Below, piece after piece: positions 1 through 6,325 of a stretch of DNA of 6,338 nt (within the stretch, counting starts at the first letter, position 1; every line of letters starts with the position of its first letter). The position numbers and the translations under genes are program-made. The DNA is from Phycisphaerales bacterium (GTDB lineage: Bacteria > Planctomycetota > Phycisphaerae > Phycisphaerales > SM1A02). The stretch spans positions 1 to 6,338 of the forward strand of contig JASMLG010000120.1 of NCBI GenBank assembly GCA_030748805.1, read 5' to 3'. The notes under the pieces are model-generated. The model saw only the letters and a list, made by a program, of their open reading frames with translations. It did no database searches and was not told the origin of the DNA.

Positions 1-1
1 A

Positions 2-160
2 GAAATTCTTGAACAACGCGGCGTGCTGTCACCTGAAGAAGTCCATAAACTTGCTTCAAAAGTCAAAGGCAAGGTTGCAACCACGACAGAAGGAAAAGCG
101 TCATGCCACAGTGATGTTTCGGATGCAGAAACCGCAAAAGCTATGCAAGAAACAGCTTAA
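2..160 (+). CDS. C-terminal fragment of an unrecognised protein (cut by window edge)
   Basis: The second frame is open from the first complete codon to a TAA at 158-160, giving 52 residues with no start in the window, so this is the 3' end of a gene beginning upstream. The peptide reads like real protein: a GVLSPEEVHKLASK stretch looks like a capped helix, followed by a Lys-rich segment and a polar, Ala/Glu-rich end (KAMQETA). It has a single Cys-His pair (SCHSD), too little to suggest metal binding. I do not recognise the family. A competing reading in the third frame (from ATG at 9) is Lys/Gln-rich, low in complexity and less protein-like. The gene converges with the hydrolase gene, and the last four bases are shared with the hydrolase stop codon. 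Confidence 0.6.
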   Translation, partial: EILEQRGVLSPEEVHKLASKVKGKVATTTEGKASCHSDVSDAETAKAMQETA

Positions 161-1068
161 GGCAAACCGTGTGAACACATATATCGGTGAACCGGCATAA
201 AGCGTTCAAGTAGAGGGTATGTGTGCGGGCTTTGTTTTTGATGTAATTCTTTTTGTGAAAACAAATAGCGATGGGTGCCAACAATTTCTTCTACCGCATC
301 AACATCGAGCTTACGGTCTGGTAAAAAGCCAAGTAACTTTCGGTAATTATCTTCCAAAATAAAAGTGTGTGGAAAATTGTCTTTGACGTGATAAAAAGCA
401 TAGAAACGATTTCGTGGTGTTATTGCTTCTTCGCTAATCCAGTTAACCTCGCCATAAAGTTTTTCTTTGTAATCAACCCTACCCGTGGTGTCCCTGTCGT
501 AAGGACCAGCGTACATGATTACCCTGACAACTTTATGATCTCTTGCGATGAATGCCGCATTGCCCGCACCTTGCGAATGACCCGAAACAATTATGTTTTC
601 CCATCGTGGATTTCCCGATTCATCAAGCCACTTTCGCCAATCCATTTCAGGGTGCTGTTCGTCAAGTTCAACTAACAGTAAGCGAAGCAACCCAACAACC
701 GATTCATCGTATGAACATTCAACTTCATCCGAAGTGTCATCGCCGTAAATTCGTTCCATGCGAACCTTTTCCATGCAATCGGAATCTTTTGAAGTCCAGC
801 ATTTGTCGCTGACCGACCCCTCGTTTTGATACGCAAGCCCAATGGCTCGTAAGCCCACTTCCGCAGTTGACTTAAGCACCAACTCGCTTCGTACTTCAGG
901 CAATTGGCCAGAGCCGGGCATAAACAAGTACAAATACTCAGAATTAGGTTTCTCGCCATTCCACATCACCCAGTGGTCGCCATAGATTTCATGAACTAGC
1001 CAACTGTCTCCTTTTGGAGCAACAAATCCAGCAGTTAAAACGACTGAAATAATACAAAATTTAAACAT
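157..1068 (-). CDS. Secreted alpha/beta-hydrolase-fold protein, BPSS1187-like
   Basis: This 303-residue protein probably acts as a hydrolase outside the cytoplasm; its substrate cannot be told. A short N-terminal hydrophobic stretch (CIISVVLTAGFVA, about residues 5-17) looks like a Sec signal. The nucleophile elbow is GHSQG at residues 163-167 (Ser165), preceded by strand IIVS and followed by AGNAAFIARDHKVVRVIMYAGP, the normal elbow-helix-strand order. An early LFMPGSG (48-54) could form the oxyanion-hole region. A possible catalytic Asp is in YHVKDNF (Asp230), and the catalytic His would be one of several near the C terminus; both assignments are inference. The BPSS1187-family resemblance is from memory. 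Start choice: a longer reading begins at 1080, but GGAG at 1075-1078 lies 6 bases before the ATG at 1068, the same arrangement as arsM. It ends on a TAA sharing TTAA with the convergent gene, leaving no room for a terminator between them. Confidence 0.8.
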   Translation of the reverse strand: MFKFCIISVVLTAGFVAPKGDSWLVHEIYGDHWVMWNGEKPNSEYLYLFMPGSGQLPEVRSELVLKSTAEVGLRAIGLAYQNEGSVSDKCWTSKDSDCMEKVRMERIYGDDTSDEVECSYDESVVGLLRLLLVELDEQHPEMDWRKWLDESGNPRWENIIVSGHSQGAGNAAFIARDHKVVRVIMYAGPYDRDTTGRVDYKEKLYGEVNWISEEAITPRNRFYAFYHVKDNFPHTFILEDNYRKLLGFLPDRKLDVDAVEEIVGTHRYLFSQKELHQKQSPHTYPLLERFMPVHRYMCSHGLP

Positions 1069-1074
1069 GTTTTT

Positions 1075-1078
1075 CTCC
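1075..1078 (-). promoter_or_regulatory. Shine-Dalgarno GGAG that decides the hydrolase start
   Basis: GGAG lies 6 bases upstream of the ATG at 1068-1066 and overlaps the upstream in-frame ATG at 1080-1078. It therefore cannot serve that upstream ATG. The block ATGGAGAAAAAC (1080-1069) is repeated exactly before arsM, where the upstream ATG is out of frame and useless. Confidence 0.75.
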
Positions 1079-1082
1079 ATCT

Positions 1083-1108
1083 AAAACCACATGCGAAAAA
1101 TGTGTTTT
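1083..1108. promoter_or_regulatory. Interrupted dyad in the divergent promoter gap
   Basis: AAAACCACAT (1083-1092) and ATGTGTTTT (1100-1108) are inverted copies, pairing over 9 bases with one bulged C and a 7-base spacer GCGAAAA. It lies between the divergent hydrolase and cytochrome genes, in a gap of only about 60-75 bases. It could be an operator for one or both promoters, or a hairpin in the hydrolase leader. The arms are AT-rich, so chance is a real alternative. I see no clean pair of -35/-10 boxes around it. Confidence 0.35.
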
Positions 1109-1143
1109 ATTTCCGCAATAATAAGACAATTAGGTATTGAAAA

Positions 1144-3477
1144 ATGTCCACAAAAAGCCGATTCTATGGGGATATGGAGAAGCAACAAACAAGAATAGAC
1201 GCACCTGCTGAGTGGCGCTCCGCTCTGACAGGAATTTCAAGCGGTTTTTTGCTCTACGAGACCGTGACTGGTCTTGCGATTATGCTTCTTCCGTTCTCTC
1301 CGTTTAATCAATTCAACGTTCTATTGCATACCGCACTTGGTATTGCAATGATTGTTCCAGTGATTTGGTATTGCATCCGCCACTGGCTAGTTCGCCGAAA
1401 GGGAAATCTAAGCCACTACCAATTGCTCGGATATGTTTCAGTTGCACTATTACTAGCATGCATAGTGAGTGGTGTTGTTCTGACATGGCAGGGAATTGTT
1501 GGACCCGTGATTAGTGCAACTTGGGACACAGTTCATCTAGTAACTGGTTTCGCCATGGCGGTCTTTATCATCATACACATCATTTCGGTTGTTATTCGAA
1601 AGGTTAATAAAGACGATGCGAAGAAAACACTTGCAGTTGCCAGAAGCCGATTTTATCAGTGGTCGGTCGGGGTTACCGCTCTGTTTCTTGCAGTTGCTTG
1701 GGTGTGGTCAACAATCTACTCCGACCCACCAACCGTGAGCGCTTTTGCGGATGAGTACAACTGGAAATATGGTGAAGACCGACCCTTTGCACCATCCCTT
1801 GCAAGAACAGACACAACCGCTTGGCAAAACGATGTTCGCAATCAAGTCCTTGCATTAATTGAACCAGAGAAGCACCAACTCTTTAACGATACCTTTGAAG
1901 AAGCAAAAAAAGAGCCAGTTGGTCTTTTTGCTCATATTCGTACTGCAGCAAAAGCAGTGAATGTAGACGAAGCAACAAATAAAGAGATTGACAAAATAAT
2001 TGCTGAAGGTGCAAACTGGATGCAACACAACGGAGCAATCGACCCAAAACTTTTGACGGGCTCAGACCGTTGCGGTACAAGCGGTTGCCACACGCAAATT
2101 TACGAAGAGTGGCTACCAAGCGCACACAGGTATTCGTCACTTGACAAAATGTTCCAAGACGTTCAAACGTTAATGGTTAACGAAACATCACCAGAACACA
2201 CACGTTATTGTGGTGGATGTCACGACCCAATTTCACTTTTTGCTGGAGCAAAAAATAGCAGTAACAACACTGTTGGTGTTGAAGAAGGAATCGACGAAGG
2301 TACTTCTTGTTTGGTCTGTCACAACATCGTCCAAACAGATATTCAAGGAAATGCTGATTACACACTTCAGCCACAAGAGAGGTATGTATATGAACTTGAT
2401 GATGGAGAGACGGCGAAGTTTGTGAGCGATTTTTTGATTCGCACCTATCCAAAACACCATGTTTCTTCGTACTCCAGACCGCTTTACAAAACCCCAGAGT
2501 TTTGTGCCGCTTGCCACAAACAATATCTTGACAAGGAAGTAAACACCGACATTGGCAAAGTCCAAGGTCAGAACCAATACGACAGTTGGAAAAACTCTCG
2601 CTGGTATCACGGTGATGAAAATCCACAAACACTTTCGTGTCGTGAATGTCACATGCCACTTACCGACTCTGATGACCCAGCTGCAGGAGACATGACCGAT
2701 TACAACCGTTCGCTAGATGACGGAAAGCACAGAGTTCACAGCACTCTTGGTGCAAACCAATATATTCCACTGTTACAAGATTTAGAATTCGCAGAAGAAC
2801 ACACTGAGTTGATAGAACAATGGATGCGCGGCGAAATAGAAATTCCAGAAATTGAAGATAAGTGGACAACTGGCCCCGTTGTCCGTATGGATATCAAAGC
2901 CCCCGAAAGCGTTCAAGTTGGAGAACAAATTGATTTAAGAGTTATTTTAACGAACAACAAGACGGGTCACGATTACCCAACAGGTCCTCTTGATATGATT
3001 GAGAGTTGGGTTGAACTTGTTGTGACTGATAGCGACGGAAATGTTGTTTACAGCACAGGAAGTGTTGATGAAGAAACTGATCAAGTAACCGACTCACAGG
3101 TTGTTTTCAAAGCAGATGGCTTTGATCGCAAAGGCGAACTTATCGACAGGCATAATCTGTGGGATTTAGTAGGAGCAAGTTACAAACGATCTATGTATCC
3201 CGGCGTGACTGATACATTTGAAGAATCATTGCAATGCCCTTCAACGGCAAGAGGCCGCGTTACAGATAATGCAAGAGAATCACGACCAGGAAGCCGTTCT
3301 GATGATTTTGAGTTTGAGCCCGAATCTGTTGGCGAACTTAATGTTAAAGCAACTCTTTGGTACCGTAAGGCAAACCCAGCGTTTCTTGATCGTGTATATG
3401 GAACAGAGAACGATGTAAGATCGCCAATTTTTATGGTGTCCGAAGCAACCGCGACCATTAATGTGGTGGGTGAATGA
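1144..3477 (+). CDS. Membrane-anchored pentaheme c-type cytochrome with a b-type-like membrane domain
   Basis: This 777-residue protein is predicted to carry electrons between membrane and periplasm. The N-terminal part has five hydrophobic helices at roughly 32-51, 57-79, 92-115, 128-151 and 171-192. Positive loops (RHWLVRRK, and RKVNKDDAKK with nearby Arg) after helices 2 and 4 place the N terminus inside and the large C-terminal part in the periplasm, where heme c is attached. His62, His80, His131 and His145 in or beside helices 2 and 4 are candidate heme b ligands. Heme c motifs follow: CGTSGCH (310-316, a CX4CH), CGGCH (356-360), CLVCH (389-393), CAACH (454-458) and CRECH (499-503). From about 577 there is a beta-rich domain with TGHDYPTG (607-614), a motif I recall from this cytochrome class, and LWYRKANPAFLDRVYG near the end. 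The start is ATG 1144 with a weak AGG at 1132-1134; a Met at residue 11 has poorer spacing. The stop overlaps the next gene by four bases (ATGA). Redox partner and substrate are unknown. Confidence 0.9.
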   Translation: MSTKSRFYGDMEKQQTRIDAPAEWRSALTGISSGFLLYETVTGLAIMLLPFSPFNQFNVLLHTALGIAMIVPVIWYCIRHWLVRRKGNLSHYQLLGYVSVALLLACIVSGVVLTWQGIVGPVISATWDTVHLVTGFAMAVFIIIHIISVVIRKVNKDDAKKTLAVARSRFYQWSVGVTALFLAVAWVWSTIYSDPPTVSAFADEYNWKYGEDRPFAPSLARTDTTAWQNDVRNQVLALIEPEKHQLFNDTFEEAKKEPVGLFAHIRTAAKAVNVDEATNKEIDKIIAEGANWMQHNGAIDPKLLTGSDRCGTSGCHTQIYEEWLPSAHRYSSLDKMFQDVQTLMVNETSPEHTRYCGGCHDPISLFAGAKNSSNNTVGVEEGIDEGTSCLVCHNIVQTDIQGNADYTLQPQERYVYELDDGETAKFVSDFLIRTYPKHHVSSYSRPLYKTPEFCAACHKQYLDKEVNTDIGKVQGQNQYDSWKNSRWYHGDENPQTLSCRECHMPLTDSDDPAAGDMTDYNRSLDDGKHRVHSTLGANQYIPLLQDLEFAEEHTELIEQWMRGEIEIPEIEDKWTTGPVVRMDIKAPESVQVGEQIDLRVILTNNKTGHDYPTGPLDMIESWVELVVTDSDGNVVYSTGSVDEETDQVTDSQVVFKADGFDRKGELIDRHNLWDLVGASYKRSMYPGVTDTFEESLQCPSTARGRVTDNARESRPGSRSDDFEFEPESVGELNVKATLWYRKANPAFLDRVYGTENDVRSPIFMVSEATATINVVGE

Positions 3478-5240
3478 GCAAAAAGCGTTTTAACAAACGC
3501 CATCAACTTATGTTGCGATGGAGTGTGGTGACTATCATCATCGCCATTGCCATTGCACTTTTGTTTGTGTGGAAAAATACGCGTGTCGATCCAATGGCGC
3601 GCAACGATGACGGAACAGTAAGCGGTTTAACGAGCGTGCTTGATAGAACGATTGACCCAGAGATGGTTACGTTTAGATTTGTTGCACACGATTTGAGTTT
3701 CCCTCATTTTTCTTCTGTTCGCAACTCTTTGTTACCTGAAGATATGGGAAGTGGTCTTGCGTGGGGGGATTATGACAACGACGGCAACGACGATTTGTTT
3801 GTAGTGAATTTTGCAGGAGGGGTGCTTGACAAAAATCCTAAAGGTGAATGTGTGTTGTTTCGAAATAATGGAGACGGCACTTTTCAGGATGTAAGTAAGG
3901 AAACCGGAACCGATATTGTTGTCTATGGCATGTCACCAACTTGGGCGGATTTTGACGGCGATGGCGACTTGGATTTGTACATTTCTTGTTATGGAGAGAA
4001 TGTTTTGCTTCGCAATGATTCAAACAAGTTCGTTGATGTTTCACAAACCGCTGGTGTCAATAGTGACTTGTTTGGTGCCGGCGCTTCTTGGGCTGACTAT
4101 GACCAAGATGGGGACCTAGATCTTTACGTAACGAATTACGTTGATTTTATATTTAACGAAAAGGACATTCATGAATCACAGCGACAATATGACGCCGAGG
4201 TTCCATTTACGTTAAACCCATCTTCCTATCCAGCGCAACCAAACTCACTTTACAGAAACAATGGCGACGGAACATTTACCGATGTTGCTAAAGAGTCGGG
4301 GGTAGATGACAAAGAGGGTCGTTCTCTTGGCGCAGCGTGGTTTGATTTTGAAGGAGATGGCGACTTGGATTTGTACGTTGCAAACGATGTCTCTAAAAAC
4401 GGTGTATATCAAAACAACGGTGATGGAACTTTCACAGACATAGGCGCAATTTCGCTTGCCGCTGATTATCGCGGCGCGATGGGGCTAGCGGTTGGCGATG
4501 TGGATACTGATGGCGACGACGATTTACTTGTAACTCACTGGGTTGCGCAGGAAAATGCGTTGTATGAAAACATGCTCGGTGAATGGGGAGATGCCCAGCG
4601 TGTTTCTTTTATGGATACCGCCGAAGACCATGGTCTTGGACAAATTTCCTTGCACATGGTTGGGTGGGCAACGGGTCTTGTTGATTTAGATAATGACGGC
4701 TTGCTTGATTTGTGGGTAGTGAATGGGCACACACTTGAAGAAGAAAACAATCAAACACAGTTGCAAAAACAAGAGATGCAATTATTCAGACAAGTTGATG
4801 GCGAAGGATTTTATGAAATTGGTTCTCAAGCGTGCAGCGCATTAACCGAACCATTTGTTGGTCGTGGCGGTGCACATGCCGATTATGATTCTGACGGGGA
4901 TATGGATATTGCTGTCTTAAAGTTTGGCGAAGGCATCTTGCTCCTTGAGAATAAATCCGAGTCCTCAGGCAGTTGGTTGCGAGTTCACCTTTCCCAAAGC
5001 CCACCAAATTCCCATGCTATCGGCGCTACGGTTTCAGTTCGTGTTGGCGACGAAACGAGAACGAAACAAGTTGGTATTGACGGAAGTTATCTTTCCCAGC
5101 ACCAGATGGATGTGCAATTTGGGTTGGGTGACGCTGAGTTAGTCGATGAATTGAAGGTGACTTGGCCAGACGGAACAAAAACAGTACAAACAAATGTACC
5201 GGTTAATCAAAAAGTAACAATCGAAAAAAGTATTGGATAA
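3474..5240 (+). CDS. Membrane-anchored CRTAC1-type protein: FG-GAP repeats plus ASPIC/UnbV domain
   Basis: The 588-residue product is a predicted calcium-binding beta-propeller facing the periplasm or cell surface. Residues 16-33 form one hydrophobic segment after a basic start (KKRFNKRH), with no clear cleavage site, so an uncleaved anchor is likelier than a cleaved signal. Seven FG-GAP/VCBS units carry Asp-rich loops: DYDNDGNDD (99), DFDGDGDLD (159), DYDQDGDLD (208), DFEGDGDLD (291), DVDTDGDDD (342), DLDNDGLLD (404) and DYDSDGDMD (470). RNNGDGTF or QNNGDGTF blades recur at about 130, 261 and 313. The C-terminal part, about 515-583, matches ASPIC/UnbV (IGATVSVRVG, GSYLSQHQMDVQFGLG, VTWPDGT). 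The start codon lies inside the upstream stop (ATGA) after a G-rich stretch at 3463-3470, implying translational coupling with the cytochrome. Such pairing suggests a shared complex; ligand and exact role are unknown. The fourth loop has Glu in place of the second Asp. Confidence 0.92.
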   Translation: MSKKRFNKRHQLMLRWSVVTIIIAIAIALLFVWKNTRVDPMARNDDGTVSGLTSVLDRTIDPEMVTFRFVAHDLSFPHFSSVRNSLLPEDMGSGLAWGDYDNDGNDDLFVVNFAGGVLDKNPKGECVLFRNNGDGTFQDVSKETGTDIVVYGMSPTWADFDGDGDLDLYISCYGENVLLRNDSNKFVDVSQTAGVNSDLFGAGASWADYDQDGDLDLYVTNYVDFIFNEKDIHESQRQYDAEVPFTLNPSSYPAQPNSLYRNNGDGTFTDVAKESGVDDKEGRSLGAAWFDFEGDGDLDLYVANDVSKNGVYQNNGDGTFTDIGAISLAADYRGAMGLAVGDVDTDGDDDLLVTHWVAQENALYENMLGEWGDAQRVSFMDTAEDHGLGQISLHMVGWATGLVDLDNDGLLDLWVVNGHTLEEENNQTQLQKQEMQLFRQVDGEGFYEIGSQACSALTEPFVGRGGAHADYDSDGDMDIAVLKFGEGILLLENKSESSGSWLRVHLSQSPPNSHAIGATVSVRVGDETRTKQVGIDGSYLSQHQMDVQFGLGDAELVDELKVTWPDGTKTVQTNVPVNQKVTIEKSIG

Positions 5241-5333
5241 GAACCGCCACAGAGACGCAGAGGAATACATTTTTGGTTTAGGAACCAAGAACCCAAATCT
5301 TATCTCCGCGCCTTCGCGCCTCCGCGGCAAAAA
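5241..5333. repeat. Hairpin-forming intergenic repeat, copy 1
   Basis: First of two direct copies that begin 103 bases apart, starting right after the CRTAC1-like stop codon. Outer arms GCCACAGAGACGCAGAGG (5246-5263) and CCTTCGCGCCTCCGCGGC (5311-5328) are imperfect inverted repeats. Inside lies a perfect hairpin, TTGGTT-TAGG-AACCAA (5273-5288). The unit ends in GCGGCAAAAA. It has no open frame of interest and is more GC-rich at its arms than the flanking genes. It resembles the 'CCACAGAGACACGGAG' class of dispersed bacterial intergenic repeats that I know from memory. No T-tract follows either hairpin, so it is not a standard terminator. Confidence 0.9.
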
Positions 5334-5343
5334 TAATTTGGTA

Positions 5344-5443
5344 GAACCGCCACAGAGACACGGAGACACGGAGGAATACTTTTTGGTTTAGGAACCAAGA
5401 ACCCAAATCTTATCTCCTCGCCTTCGCGCCTCCGCGGCAAAAA
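5344..5443. repeat. Hairpin-forming intergenic repeat, copy 2
   Basis: Nearly identical to copy 1 from GAACCGCCACAGAGA to GCGGCAAAAA. The differences cluster in the left arm, where ACACGGAG is doubled (about 5357-5374), adding 8 bases. There is also one missing A before the T-run and single substitutions, such as CCTCG for CCGCG at 5416-5420. The inner hairpin TTGGTT-TAGG-AACCAA (5383-5398) and the right arm (5421-5438) are unchanged. An 8-base step inside one arm suggests slippage or a nested short tandem repeat. Confidence 0.9.
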
Positions 5444-5448
5444 GAAAT

Positions 5449-5457
5449 GCCACAGAG
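5449..5457. repeat. Fragment of a third repeat copy
   Basis: GCCACAGAG repeats the first nine bases of the left outer arm (5246-5254 and 5349-5357), then diverges. It follows copy 2 by five bases, as expected of a truncated third unit, although nine bases could also match by chance. The rest of the gap, 5458-5492, holds an 8-base palindrome CCCGCGGG (5475-5482) and the start of a T8 run (5487-5494), with nothing else I can interpret. Confidence 0.4.
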
Positions 5458-5492
5458 CGGCTGTAGATAAACGACCCGCGGGATTGTTTTTT

Positions 5493-6302
5493 TTAGCAAC
5501 AGCCGTCTGATGAACAGCAACAATCGTTGTCCTCTGGAGTAGGTCCAGAATCTACGTTGCCATTTTCATCTGCCTTACATGCAACAACAGTCATAGAACG
5601 AAATTCGATTCCGTTTACCGTTTGCCATGGATCGGTTTCGTGTTTTACAACCGTAATCTCATCGAAGCCAGCATCAGCAAATGCCTCAACAAAAGCATCG
5701 TCTTTCATTGCACCAGAAATACAACCACTCCAAAGATAGTCATCCCCTTGCATTTCAGTTGGTACATCTTCATTTGAAACAATGTCAGAAATAACAGCGC
5801 GACCACCCGGAGTGGTTACACGGTATAACTCTTTGAATAGAGTGGGTTTTTCATTATTGGAAACAAGATTAAGAACGCAATTTGAAACAACTACGTCAAT
5901 AGAGTTATCATCAACGATGCCCTGCATGTTTACGATATTGCCTTTGTGAAACTCCACGTTTGCATATCCGATTGTATTGGCAACTACGGGTGCAAACTTG
6001 TTTGCAACGAAAAGCATTTCATCGTTCATGTCAACGCCGATTACTTTTCCTTCTTTACCGACAACTTGGCTTGCAATGAAACATATTTTTCCTGCACCAG
6101 AGCCAAGGTCCAAAACGGTTTCTCCTTCTTGAACATATTTGCTTGGATCGCCGCAACCATAATCACAATCAATCACTTCTTGTGGAATGGCCTTCAACCA
6201 CTTAGCGTCGTAATCGACAGGGCAACAAAGTGCGGGCTCAACATTTGTTGCTGCGAGTGAGTAACGGTCGTGGCAAGCAGATTCGGCTTGTTGTTTATCC
6301 AT
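5493..6302 (-). CDS. arsM: Arsenite S-adenosylmethionine methyltransferase, arsenosugar-type ArsM
   Basis: This cytoplasmic enzyme is predicted to move methyl groups from S-adenosylmethionine to trivalent arsenic, a detoxification step that can also begin arsenosugar synthesis. In its 269 residues the SAM-binding fold starts with VLDLGSGAGK (63-72), followed by VIGVDMNDEM (87-96) with the ribose-binding Asp91. Candidate As(III) thiols match the ArsM pattern: Cys26/Cys27 (ALCCPVDYD), Cys50 (YGCGDPSKY), Cys142 (VSNCVLNL) and Cys194 (WSGCISGA). ISDIVSNEDVP, WSGCISGA and PWQTVNGIEFRS agree with what I recall of the arsenosugar-cluster ArsM subfamily. The protein is compact: the segment after NVEFHKGNI runs almost straight into the SNC motif, whereas I recall longer forms with an insert and an extra C-terminal region. 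It ends in a tail, CCCSSDGCC (261-269). GGAG at 6310-6313 supports the start. No arsR, arsS or transporter is visible; the leftward neighbour is the repeat region. Confidence 0.88.
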   Translation of the reverse strand: MDKQQAESACHDRYSLAATNVEPALCCPVDYDAKWLKAIPQEVIDCDYGCGDPSKYVQEGETVLDLGSGAGKICFIASQVVGKEGKVIGVDMNDEMLFVANKFAPVVANTIGYANVEFHKGNIVNMQGIVDDNSIDVVVSNCVLNLVSNNEKPTLFKELYRVTTPGGRAVISDIVSNEDVPTEMQGDDYLWSGCISGAMKDDAFVEAFADAGFDEITVVKHETDPWQTVNGIEFRSMTVVACKADENGNVDSGPTPEDNDCCCSSDGCC

Positions 6303-6309
6303 TGTTTTT

Positions 6310-6313
6310 CTCC
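6310..6313 (-). promoter_or_regulatory. Shine-Dalgarno GGAG for arsM
   Basis: GGAG lies 7 bases before the ATG at 6302-6300. The surrounding ATGGAGAAAAAC (6315-6304) is identical to the leader of the hydrolase gene. The ATG inside it would encode only six codons (MEKNNG) before a TAA overlapping the arsM start, and it has no ribosome site of its own, so it is unlikely to be used as an arsM start. Confidence 0.75.
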
Positions 6314-6325
6314 ATTAAAGCGTGT

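Noticed and set aside
9..200. 63-residue plus-strand frame starting at ATG 9
   Set aside because: Its composition is Lys/Gln-rich and unlike a folded protein; the overlapping frame ending at 160 reads better and is open from the edge.
1069..1080. Hydrolase start at the upstream ATG (1080), giving 307 residues
   Set aside because: That ATG overlaps the only good ribosome site, which is correctly spaced for the ATG at 1068; the arsM leader has the same layout.
2177..2659. Long minus-strand open frames inside the cytochrome gene
   Set aside because: They are antisense shadows, rich in Cys/His/Leu from reversed codons, with no recognisable domain or ribosome site.
3200..3310. Possible frameshift in the cytochrome, where the sequence turns Arg/Ser-rich (TARGRVTDNARESRPGSRSD)
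   Set aside because: Conserved-looking segments on both sides are in the same frame and the other frames give no better continuation.
5241..5443. CRISPR array or insertion-sequence ends
   Set aside because: There are only two copies of about 95 bases, with almost no spacer, no transposase and no terminal inverted repeats around a gene.
5457..5494. Rho-independent terminator for the CRTAC1-like gene: CCCGCGGG followed by T8
   Set aside because: The palindrome has no loop, leaving at most three pairs, and the alternative GCGG/CCGC stem is only four pairs with a long loop. Part of the T-run is in the arsM stop codon.
5458..5505. Inverted repeat CGGCTGT / ACAGCCG
   Set aside because: Only seven pairs over a 34-base loop, with one arm inside the arsM C-terminal codons; chance is sufficient.
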